A stretch of DNA of 64,000 bases, from positions 30,115-94,114 of the forward strand of contig CAZTFF010000021.1 of the NCBI GenBank assembly GCA_964612485.1. Reading direction: 5' to 3'. This DNA comes from JAFGNV01 sp964612485. GTDB lineage: Bacteria > Chloroflexota > Anaerolineae > 4572-78 > J111. This document shows, in pieces, positions 41,687 through 50,100 of the stretch. Made by a program: the position numbers and the translations under genes. Within the stretch, counting starts at the first letter, position 1; each line of letters starts with the position of its first letter. The notes under the pieces were generated by a model. That model saw only the letters and a program-made list of their open reading frames with translations, had not been told where the DNA came from and did no database searches.

Positions 41687-43654
41687 TCACGATTCTGACG
41701 GTTGGGGCTTTTTATTGGCCCGTTTCTCCAAATGCACCAGCAGCACGCTGATGTCGGCCGGGTTGACGCCCGCGATCCGGCCCGCCTGGCCCACAGTGGC
41801 GGGTTGGAAATGGATGAGCTTTTGGCGGGCTTCGCTGCGCAGGCCGACAATGGCCTCGTAATCAAAACCGGACGGGATGGGTTTGCTTTCCAGGCGCTGC
41901 ATACGCTCCACCTGCTGCCGCTGTTTGGAGATGTAGCCCTCATATTTCACCTCGATGCTCACCTGCTCGCTCACAGCCGGGGGCAGCGGGTCGGGCGGCG
42001 GCGCCAGTGAATGAATGACCTCATACGAGACATTGGGCCGGCGCAAAAAGCGCAAGCTGTTGACGCCCGTTGACAACGGTTCCAGCCCAAATCTATTCAA
42101 AACCTCGGCGGTGCCGTTGATGGGGGAAATATTGGTTTTTTGCAGGCGCTCAATCTCGGCCTGCACCTGGCGCTGTTTTTGCCTCACCGTTTCATACCGC
42201 TCGCGGGGCAGCAAGCCAACTTCATAACCCAGCGGCGACAGACGCAAATCGGCATTATCCTGGCGCAGCAGCAGCCGGTACTCGGCGCGCGACGTCATCT
42301 GGCGGTAGGGTTCGGTATGTTCCTGCGTCACCAGATCGTCGATGAGCACGCCGATGTAGGCTTGATCGCGCCCCAGGGTAAAAGGCGGCTTGCCCTGTAC
42401 TTTGAGCGCGGCGTTGATGCCGGCCATCAGCCCCTGCGCGCCCGCTTCCTCATAGCCGGTCGTGCCGTTGATCTGCCCGGCGTGGAACAGCCCTTCCACC
42501 GGCTTGGTTTCGAGCCAGGCGGTGAGCTGGTCGGGCGGCACATAATCGTACTCAATGGCGTAGCCGATGCGCACAATCTCGGCCTCGCGTAGGGCGGGGA
42601 TGGAACGCACCATTTTCCACTGCACATCCTCCGGCAGGCTGGTATTGGCCCCTTGCAAGTACACCTCGGTGGTTTGCCAGCCTTCCGGCTCTAGAAAGAA
42701 CTGGTGGCTCTCTTTATGGGCAAAACGCACAATTTTATCTTCGATGCTGGGACAATAGCGCGGCCCGGTGCCCTCGATAATGCCGCTGAACATCGGCGCG
42801 CGGTCCAGGTTGGCCCGGATGATGTCGTGCGTTTCGGGTTGGGTGTGGATCAAATAACACGGTATCTGGGGCCGCCACTCGAATTGGCGCTCGATGGGGT
42901 AGACCGGGTGCGGCGGTTCACCAAGCCAATGGGGGGTGGCAATCGACGGATCACCGGCTTCCGCGTTCTCGAAGCTGAAAAAGAGCGGGGTCTCGCTGCC
43001 GGATTGAATATTCGTCTGGCTGAAGTCGATGGTGCGGGCGTCGATGCGCGGCGGGGTGCCGGTTTTGAGCCGGCCCAAACGGAAACCCAGATCGGTGAGC
43101 GAGCGGGAGAGTTCCATTGCCGGGCGTTCGCCGGCGCGGCCACCGGGAGTCACGTTTTCGCCGGTAATGAGCCGCCCGCCCAGGAACGTGCCGGTGGTCA
43201 ACACCACAGCATCGGCATAATAAGTGCTGCCGTATTGCGTCACCACGCCTTTGATGCGGCCATTTTTTACCAGCAGGCCATCAACCATCATCTGTTTGAC
43301 GTGCAGGTTGGGCGTATCTTCCAGCACCCGCTGGACGTGCCAGGCGTACTGTTTTTTATCGGCCTGGGCGCGCAGGGCGTGGACTGCCGGGCCTTTGGAA
43401 TAATTCAGCAGCCGGATCTGTATCTGGGTGGCATCGATGAGCCGGCCCATGGCCCCGCCCAGCGCGTCGATTTCGCGCACCAGGTGTCCCTTGGCCGGCC
43501 CCCCCACGCTGGGATTGCAACTCATCCAACCAATGGTATCAAGATGAATGGTGAGCAGCAGCGTACGCGTGCCCATATTGGCGGCGGCCAGCGCCGCCTC
43601 AATACCGGCGTGCCCGCCGCCCACCACAATGACATCGTAATTAAAATTCTTCAT
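41687..43654 (-). CDS. mnmG: tRNA uridine-5-carboxymethylaminomethyl modification enzyme MnmG
   Basis: This 655-residue FAD enzyme, with MnmE, modifies U34 of certain tRNAs. The FAD-binding GxGxxG is VVGGGHAGIEAALAAANMG. The family signature CNPSVGGPAKGHLVREIDALGG contains one conserved cysteine, and TTGTFLGGRLITG and GQINGTTGYEEAGAQGLMAG are in place. The length and the C-terminal helical domain (DPLPPAVSEQVSIEVKYEGY) are normal. No mnmE partner is seen in this window. The stop codon lies in the stem AACCGTCA-gaatcg-TGACGGTT (41682-41703), a possible weak terminator. Confidence 0.96.
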   Translation of the reverse strand: MKNFNYDVIVVGGGHAGIEAALAAANMGTRTLLLTIHLDTIGWMSCNPSVGGPAKGHLVREIDALGGAMGRLIDATQIQIRLLNYSKGPAVHALRAQADKKQYAWHVQRVLEDTPNLHVKQMMVDGLLVKNGRIKGVVTQYGSTYYADAVVLTTGTFLGGRLITGENVTPGGRAGERPAMELSRSLTDLGFRLGRLKTGTPPRIDARTIDFSQTNIQSGSETPLFFSFENAEAGDPSIATPHWLGEPPHPVYPIERQFEWRPQIPCYLIHTQPETHDIIRANLDRAPMFSGIIEGTGPRYCPSIEDKIVRFAHKESHQFFLEPEGWQTTEVYLQGANTSLPEDVQWKMVRSIPALREAEIVRIGYAIEYDYVPPDQLTAWLETKPVEGLFHAGQINGTTGYEEAGAQGLMAGINAALKVQGKPPFTLGRDQAYIGVLIDDLVTQEHTEPYRQMTSRAEYRLLLRQDNADLRLSPLGYEVGLLPRERYETVRQKQRQVQAEIERLQKTNISPINGTAEVLNRFGLEPLSTGVNSLRFLRRPNVSYEVIHSLAPPPDPLPPAVSEQVSIEVKYEGYISKQRQQVERMQRLESKPIPSGFDYEAIVGLRSEARQKLIHFQPATVGQAGRIAGVNPADISVLLVHLEKRANKKPQPSES

Positions 43655-43706
43655 TCTTTATTCCTTCGACAAGCTCAGGACAGGCCCTTCATCCTTCATT
43701 TGTAGA

Positions 43707-43735
43707 AGTATAGCGCAGCCGTTGAAGCAAAGCAA
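43707..43735 (-). promoter_or_regulatory. Promoter of mnmG
   Basis: Minus strand TTGCTT, 17 bp, TATACT. The transcript leader would contain a short repeat CTTCGACAAGCTCAGGACAG (43664-43684) ahead of the mnmG ATG at 43654. Confidence 0.5.
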
Positions 43736-43853
43736 ACGGGTTTGCAAGAGCAAAAGGCAACCCCCAAAAACCCCAAGAATTAGAGATTTAGTACCAAAAT
43801 TTAATTTTTTTATAAATTGACCCGGCAATGTCGCTTCCTTTTGTTGGCTCTGG

Positions 43854-43862
43854 TGTTATAAT
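43854..43862 (+). promoter_or_regulatory. Extended -10 promoter of fabF
   Basis: TGTTATAAT is a perfect TATAAT with the extended TGn motif. The -35 region (CTTCCT) is poor, as expected for extended -10 promoters. The fabF start is 47 bp further. Confidence 0.55.
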
Positions 43863-43909
43863 CAAGCAGCGTTTTAACCTGAGTTCTAAATCTATCCACG
43901 GAGGCTAAT

Positions 43910-45154
43910 GTGTCTCGAAGAGTTGTTATCACCGGTATGGGCGCGGTGACGCCCGTAGGAAATACAGTTGAGGAAAGCTGGGAGAATCTAACGGCAGGCC
44001 AGAGCGGGATCGCTTTGATCGAGCGGTTCGACACCTCGGAATTGACCACCAAGTTCGCCGGGGAAGTCAAAGGATTCGATGCCAATGCCGTGTTTGGCCG
44101 CAAAGAAACCCGCCGGATGGATCGCTATACGCATTTAGCTATGGAAGCGTCCCGACAGGCGCTGGATCACTCAAAACTTTTGCAAAACGGCATCAACCGC
44201 GACCGGGTGGGGCTAGTCATCGGTTCATGCGTGGGCGGATTGGACACTACCTTGAGTCAATACGATGTTTTGAAAAAACGCGGCCCCGCCAAGATCAACC
44301 CTTTTGCCATCCCTATGCTCATTCCCGACACGGCGGCAGCGCGGATTGCCATTGATTACGACCTGCGCGGCCCCAATATGGCGGTGGTCACCGCCTGCGC
44401 CACCGGCGGCAATTCGCTGGGAGAAGCGTTTGAAATGATCGTGCGCGGCGATGCCGACGCGATCATTGCCGGAGGCGCGGAGGCGGCGGTAAACCCGTTG
44501 ATCATCGGCGGCTTCAATGTGATGAAGGTGCTTTCTGAAAATAATGATGACCCCGCCGGGGCCTGCAAACCGTTCGACCTGAACCGGGACGGTTTTGTGA
44601 TGAGCGAAGGATCGGTGGTGATGGTGCTGGAAGAACTGGAACACGCCAAACAGCGCGGGGCCACCATTTTGGCCGAATTCATCGGCTACGGCACCTCGGT
44701 GGATGCCTACCACATGGCCGCTTCGCCAGATGATGCTGCTGGCGCGATTTTGGCCGTGGAGCGGGCCATCAAGCGGGCCGGGATCGAGCCGGATGAGATT
44801 GATTATGTGAATGTCCACGGTACCGGCACACAAATGAACGATAAGGCCGAAACCAAGATTCTAAAAACCGTTATGGGCGAGCATGCCTACGACACCCAAA
44901 TCTCCTCTACCAAATCGATGACCGGCCATATGTTTGGGGCTGCCGGCGCAATCGAGGCGATGGTTTGCGTCAAAACCATAACCGATGGTATTATCCCTCC
45001 AACCATTAACTACGAAACCCCCGATCCTGAGTGCGATTTAGACTATACGCCCAACACTGCCCGCAAAGCGGATATAAATATAGCGATGTCTAACTCATTT
45101 GGCTTGGGGGGGCACAACGCCACCGTCATTGTCAAAAAATATTCGGATGCGTAA
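43910..45154 (+). CDS. fabF: 3-oxoacyl-ACP synthase II (KAS II)
   Basis: This 414-residue condensing enzyme elongates fatty acids by joining malonyl-ACP to acyl-ACP. The catalytic triad is C163 in VVTACATGGNSLGEA, H303 in VNVHGTGTQMND and H340 in KSMTGHMFGAAG. N-terminal RRVVITGMGAVTPVG and C-terminal NSFGLGGHNATVI are typical. Some substitutions are noticeable (ATG in place of the usual ASG after the cysteine, GTGTQ for GTSTP). The GTG start has GGAGG 5 bases upstream. It ends in a clear terminator, so fabH 260 bp downstream is a separate unit. Confidence 0.96.
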   Translation: MSRRVVITGMGAVTPVGNTVEESWENLTAGQSGIALIERFDTSELTTKFAGEVKGFDANAVFGRKETRRMDRYTHLAMEASRQALDHSKLLQNGINRDRVGLVIGSCVGGLDTTLSQYDVLKKRGPAKINPFAIPMLIPDTAAARIAIDYDLRGPNMAVVTACATGGNSLGEAFEMIVRGDADAIIAGGAEAAVNPLIIGGFNVMKVLSENNDDPAGACKPFDLNRDGFVMSEGSVVMVLEELEHAKQRGATILAEFIGYGTSVDAYHMAASPDDAAGAILAVERAIKRAGIEPDEIDYVNVHGTGTQMNDKAETKILKTVMGEHAYDTQISSTKSMTGHMFGAAGAIEAMVCVKTITDGIIPPTINYETPDPECDLDYTPNTARKADINIAMSNSFGLGGHNATVIVKKYSDA

Positions 45155-45181
45155 CTAAACGCCGATATTTGCTCAATGGAG

Positions 45182-45222
45182 AGTGCCAAATCCATACTTT
45201 AATTGGGGTTTGGCACTTTTTT
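45182..45222 (+). terminator. Intrinsic terminator of fabF
   Basis: AGTGCCAAA (45182-45190) pairs with TTTGGCACT (45209-45217), the loop side extending with CC/GG pairs, followed by a T-tract. Confidence 0.85.
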
Positions 45223-45304
45223 ATGGGCGCGTTATAAACGCCAAACGGTGAACACCTCACCAGACCCAGCCGTAACTTAACCGGGTTGAAGGTGTTTCAT
45301 CACA

Positions 45305-45395
45305 GGGTTAGGGCCTAACCGGTGAAATTCTTGTACAACAATCAAGAATTTCCAAGAGTACTTCCCGTTTTGGTGGCGGCTTTGTTCGGGTTAGG
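45305..45395 (+). repeat. GGGTTAGG-family repeat upstream of fabH
   Basis: GGGTTAGGGCCTAACC, then GAAATTCTTG-tacaacaat-CAAGAATTTC (a perfect 10-bp hairpin), a GGTGGCGGCTTTGTTC block and CGGGTTAGG. Its end lies 3 bp before the fabH ribosome site AAAGGAG, so it is part of the fabH leader. Confidence 0.7.
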
Positions 45396-45411
45396 TTAAA
45401 GGAGCACTCTT

Positions 45412-46728
45412 ATGACAACGTATGCACACATAGTGGGCTGGGGCAAATATGTTCCGGAAAAAGTTATCACCAACCACGATATTGCCCAATTTATGGATAC
45501 ATCCGATGAGTGGATAAAATCGCGTACCGGTATTTCTGAGCGGCGCTTTGCCGGCGACCACGAAACCACGGCCAGTATGGCCATTGAGGCGGCTAAATTA
45601 GCGCTGGACCGGGCCAGAATTGTTCCCGCTACCGTAGACCTGATCATTGTGGCCACCCTCAACCCGGAACACCTGTTTCCGTCTACCGCCTGCCTGGTGC
45701 AAGATGCCCTGGGCGCCACCCACGCCGGCGCATACGATCTGAGCGCCGCCTGCTCCGGTTTTGTGTACGGTCTGTCGATGGCGGCGGCCATGATCCAGTC
45801 GAACGCTATAAAAGTGGCCCTGGTGATCGGCTCCGAAACCCTCTCCCGCCTTCTCGACGTTCAGGATCGCACCACCTATCCTTTATTTGGCGACGGCGCG
45901 GGCGCGGTGGTTTTACAGGCCAATCCTATGCCCGGCGGCGTGATGTCCACGCAACTGGGGTCCGATGGGTCCGGCGGCGAATATCTGATTGTTCCGGCCG
46001 GCGGCAGCAAAATGCCGGCCAGCCAGGAAACCGTTACCAACCGGCTGCACTACATGCGTATGAATGGCCGCGAAGTCTATCGGTTTGCCACCCGGGTGAT
46101 GAGCCGGGCGGCCAAACAGGCATGCGCCAAAGCCGGGGTTGATGTCAGCGAAATTGATCTCTTTCTTCCCCACCAGGCCAACATTCGGATCATCAAGAGC
46201 GCCCAAAAAGATCTTAAAATTGGCGATGACAAGGTTTTCACCAACCTGCATAAATACGGCAACACCTCTGCCGCCTCGATCCCGATTGCCCTGTGCGAAG
46301 CCATTGAAGAGGGGCGGGTCAATACCAATGATAAATTGGTGATGGTAGGGTTTGGCGCCGGTTTAACCTGGGGCGCAACCGTGATCCAATGGGGCGTGCC
46401 CATGCCCTATCGACGCCGGGAGTGGTGGTATCGCGGGCTGCGTTGGATTGTTTATCGCTGGGCCGGCGTCCGCTCGGCGGTGGCCCGCACCTGGCGGCGA
46501 CTGGAAAACCTGTTCCCAGCCAAAAATGGTCAAGAATTACCGCCGCCGCCCGCCGAAAAATCGTCACCGGATAAAAGAATAACGGACACAACCATTTCCC
46601 ATAACGGCAGTAACGGGGCAAAGCCCCAACCGGCCACCGTAGATTCTCCCACCGAGATCCCTTTTACCAAACCGGCCGACACCGAAGAAAAAATTTTAGA
46701 AACGGAACAGCCTGCCGACGGCAAATAA
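45412..46728 (+). CDS. fabH: 3-oxoacyl-ACP synthase III with C-terminal extension
   Basis: This 438-residue KAS III enzyme starts fatty-acid synthesis from acyl-CoA and malonyl-ACP. The triad is C114 (LSAACSGFVYG), H254 (FLPHQANIRI) and N284 (YGNTSAASI). The enzyme core ends at about residue 330 (GATVIQWGVP), the normal FabH length. A further 108 residues follow. They first form an Arg/Trp-rich amphipathic stretch (RRREWWYRGLRWIVYRWAG), then a low-complexity Pro/Ser/Thr/Glu tail. The tail has no stop or frameshift break and codon use looks the same as in the core. Ribosome site AAAGGAG. It may be membrane-associating, but this is inference. Confidence 0.93.
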   Translation: MTTYAHIVGWGKYVPEKVITNHDIAQFMDTSDEWIKSRTGISERRFAGDHETTASMAIEAAKLALDRARIVPATVDLIIVATLNPEHLFPSTACLVQDALGATHAGAYDLSAACSGFVYGLSMAAAMIQSNAIKVALVIGSETLSRLLDVQDRTTYPLFGDGAGAVVLQANPMPGGVMSTQLGSDGSGGEYLIVPAGGSKMPASQETVTNRLHYMRMNGREVYRFATRVMSRAAKQACAKAGVDVSEIDLFLPHQANIRIIKSAQKDLKIGDDKVFTNLHKYGNTSAASIPIALCEAIEEGRVNTNDKLVMVGFGAGLTWGATVIQWGVPMPYRRREWWYRGLRWIVYRWAGVRSAVARTWRRLENLFPAKNGQELPPPPAEKSSPDKRITDTTISHNGSNGAKPQPATVDSPTEIPFTKPADTEEKILETEQPADGK

Positions 46729-46739
46729 TCGAACGGCAA

Positions 46740-46958
46740 ATGACAATGGACCCCAACGATAGCATCATTCAGCTGGATCATTTTATGAAATTGGCGGGTA
46801 TGGTCGATACCGGCGGTCAGGCCAAAGTTATCATTCAGGGTGGCGAAGTATCCGTTAACGGTATGGTTGAAACCCGCCGTAAGAAAAAGCTAAAAGAAGG
46901 TGACGAAGTGACCTTCAACGGCGAAACATTGGTCGTAGCCTTTGAAGATGAAGCATAG
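46740..46958 (+). CDS. S4-domain RNA-binding protein (YbcJ/RlbA type)
   Basis: This 72-residue protein is a single S4 RNA-binding fold: IQLDHFMKLAGMVDTGGQAK, VIIQGGEVSVNGMVETRRKK and KLKEGDEVTFNGETLVV. Such small S4 proteins bind ribosomal RNA or act near the ribosome or DnaA-initiation genes. It begins 11 bp after the fabH stop, so it is probably in the same transcript; a second ATG at codon 3 is a possible start because the upstream ribosome site is weak. Confidence 0.9.
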   Translation: MTMDPNDSIIQLDHFMKLAGMVDTGGQAKVIIQGGEVSVNGMVETRRKKKLKEGDEVTFNGETLVVAFEDEA

Positions 46959-47073
46959 CCATTTCTACCGCGATCAATCCATTCTTTGTGCCGGCGGTTT
47001 CTCGTTGCGTTGATCATTTTACTTAATGGCGTATCCCTTCTAATTTGACATCACTAAATAGTCACCTGATACC

Positions 47074-47108
47074 ATAAAACAAGGTCGCAGAGAGTCTCTC
47101 TGCGACCT
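47074..47108 (-). terminator. Hairpin terminator between convergent genes
   Basis: AGGTCGCAGAGA-gtc-TCTCTGCGACCT (47082-47108), a perfect 12-bp stem. On the minus strand TTGTTTTAT follows, so it probably ends the cohesin/dockerin gene; on the plus strand the tail is weak. Confidence 0.8.
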
Positions 47109-47155
47109 GTCTATTGGATGGCACATCTACAGCAAACGACGTTACGACAATTGAC

Positions 47156-50100
47156 TTATTGCCCGGAATCAAACGCGCAATCCCACGCCTGAATCCCTTC
47201 ACCAAAATTGATACCGACCAAAATCACATCCAACACATCTACATTGCCGCTGCGGTTAATGTCGGCGGGTAAATAACCGTTTGCGCCGACATCCAGGCCA
47301 ATGGCCACCGCATCGGTAATGTCAACCGCATCATCATCGTTGATATCACCGCTTAACAACGCGGTTTGATTCAAGGTGGTTTCCGAGTCAGGTATTGGCA
47401 GTTGACATCGGGCCGGGAGATAACCGGGCGCATCGGCTTGAATGGTGGCGCTGTCGCCTGCCACCTGACCGTTTAGCACAAAGTCACCGGTTTGATTGGT
47501 CATAGCCCACAGTGGTTCTGTAGTTTGCGGTTCCACCTCAACGGCCACCGTGGCCCCGGACCAATCATCACCGGTTCTGCCCGGCATAGTGACCTGACCG
47601 ATGATAATAATAACGCGGGTGCCATCATCGGTTGGTGTAACAGCCGGTGTGGCCGGCGTTCCTGTTACGACCGGGGTTCCGGTTCCGGGCGTTGCGGTCA
47701 TGGTGATAATAACCGTGACACCTGGCGTGACGGTTGGCGGCGTGCCGGTAACGGTTGGTGTAATTGTACCGGGTGTTAGAGTCACGCTGGGTGTTCCTGT
47801 ACCGGGCGTCACCGTGACGCTCGGAGTCCCTGTAGCCGGTGTTTCTGTCACGCTTGGCGTGCCGGTTCCGGGGGTCTCGGTTACACTCGGCGTACCTGTA
47901 CCCGGCGTTTCCGTCACACTCGGTGTACCGGTTCCAGGTGTCTCCGTCACGCTCGGCGTTCCTGTAGCCGGTGTTTCTGTCACGCTTGGCGTACCGGTTC
48001 CAGGAGTTTCCGTGACGCTCGGAGTCCCTGTACCCGGGGTTTCAGTGATACTTGGCGTTCCGGTCCCAGGTGTCTCCGTGACGCTCGGAGTCCCTGTACC
48101 CGGGGTTTCAGTGATACTTGGCGTTCCGGTCCCAGGTGTCTCCGTCACGCTCGGCGTACCGGTACCGGGAGTTTCGGTCACGCTTGGTGTGCCGGTACCG
48201 GGAGTTTCGGTCACGCTTGGTGTGCCGGTACCGGGAGTTTCGGTTACACTCGGCGTGCCTGTAACCGGGGTTTCAGTGACACTTGGCGTTCCGGTTCCGG
48301 GGGTCTCAGTTACACTCGGTGTGCCGGTACCGGGAGTTTCGGTTACACTCGGCGTGCCAGTGCCGGGAGTCTCGGTCACGCTCGGCGTTCCTGTACCAGG
48401 GGTTTCAGTGACACTTGGCGTTCCGGTTCCGGGGGTCTCAGTTACACTCGGTGTGCCAGTACCGGGGGTTTCAGTGACACTTGGCGTGCCAGTGCCGGGA
48501 GTCTCGGTCACGCTGGGCGTTCCTGTACCAGGGGTTTCCGTGACACTTGGCGTTCCGGCCCCGGGGGTCTCAGTTACACTCGGTGTACCTGTTCCGGGGG
48601 TCTCTGTGACGCTGGGCGTTCCGGTCCCCGGAGTCTCGGTCACGCTCGGTGTGCCGGTTGCAGGGAGAATGGTTACGGGGTAGGGTTGTTTTACAATATC
48701 GAAAGAGCGCGCAATGGGATCGCCAATACGTTCCCCGGTAACGGTAAACGTCACAGTTCCGCTTGAACCGATGGCCGTGGCATCAAAACCAAACAAGGTG
48801 ACATCATCCAACAAACCCGGAACCTGTCCCTGCCGGCTGGCCAGAAATGTGATTTTGCCGGTGACATTGTCAACCTCATCCAATACAACAAACGTCAGAT
48901 CCGGATTGATCTGCAAATCGGCGGCTGAGATGAGTGCAGGGTCGTAATTGACATCTAACTGAGCGCCATACAAACCCAGGCCGGTGACATCCTGCGCCCG
49001 CACGTCAACCACAAAGGTATCGCCCGAATTCACCATCTCCGGGCCAACAAAAACGAGCTGAATGGGTCGATCCGGCGTGGGGCTGGAAACAGGTGTGCCG
49101 GTTGGTGCCGGCGTTTCCGTTCCCGGCGTGGTGGTGACAGCCGGCGTGCCTGGTGTTTCTGTAGTGACGGGGGTCCCGGTCACAGGTGTACCGGTCGTGT
49201 TTGGGGTCCCGGTTGCGCCCGGTGTGGTAGTCTGATTGGGGGTAGGCGTTGACGTCGGCGGCGTGCCCGTCACGGTGGGAGTCTCCGTGCCCGGCGTCCC
49301 TGTAGAAACCGGGGTTTGGGTGAGATCAGGCGTTGGCGTGGCGGTTGGCGGCGTACCGGTGACGGTGGGGATTGATGTTGGCGGGGTTCCAGTAGCGGTA
49401 GCAGTCTCAATTGGAAGCGTACCGGTAACGGTGGGCGTAGCGGTAATATCGGGGGTGGGGGTCGGCTCGGTGATGGTATCGGCAAAAATCAACACCGCGC
49501 CGCCGCCGGGCTGCCCGCCGGTGGGAAAATCGTTCCAGCAGCGGTCAGTCACGTAAACTTTGCCGTTGTTGGGATTGATGGCAATTTCAAAAGGATTGCG
49601 CCATTGCAGATTGGAAGCGCTGTAAGCCGGATTGCCCACCACCCGGTCCGGCGCGGCCCAATTGCCGGGCGATTCCCCGGCCAGTACATTGCCTTCGTAA
49701 TCCAGGGCATAAATACCGCCCCGCGCGGGGGGAGCGCAGGCCGCAGCATCTCCCTCGGAATCATTATATTCAAATCCGGCGTAGGTGCCGAGCATATGAT
49801 TGGCGTCGGCGTTATACACCAGGCCCACTTCGGCATAATCGCCCACTTCAATATCGGGCCGGTGCAGGCTGACGGTGTCGGGGTTTAAGGCCGATACATT
49901 GTAAACCAGGACTTTATTGGGGTTATTTGATCCAGTTTGGCGAGGGCTGTCAACATAGGTCATGAACAGCCGGGGATCAACCCCTTCATCCTGCCACAAG
50001 GCCACCGCGTGCGATGAACCGGTGATGTCAGCTTCAAAGGGGCGATTGTAGAGAATTTGGTAGAAATTGTGGGCAAAACCGGCCGTATTGAAACCCACAA

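Noticed and set aside
47601..48683. 360-codon plus-strand frame reading VPGVSVTLGVP repeats
   Set aside because: It is the antisense of the TPSVTETPGTG array; the frame is open only because each unit is 33 bp without a stop. It lacks a ribosome site and a promoter.
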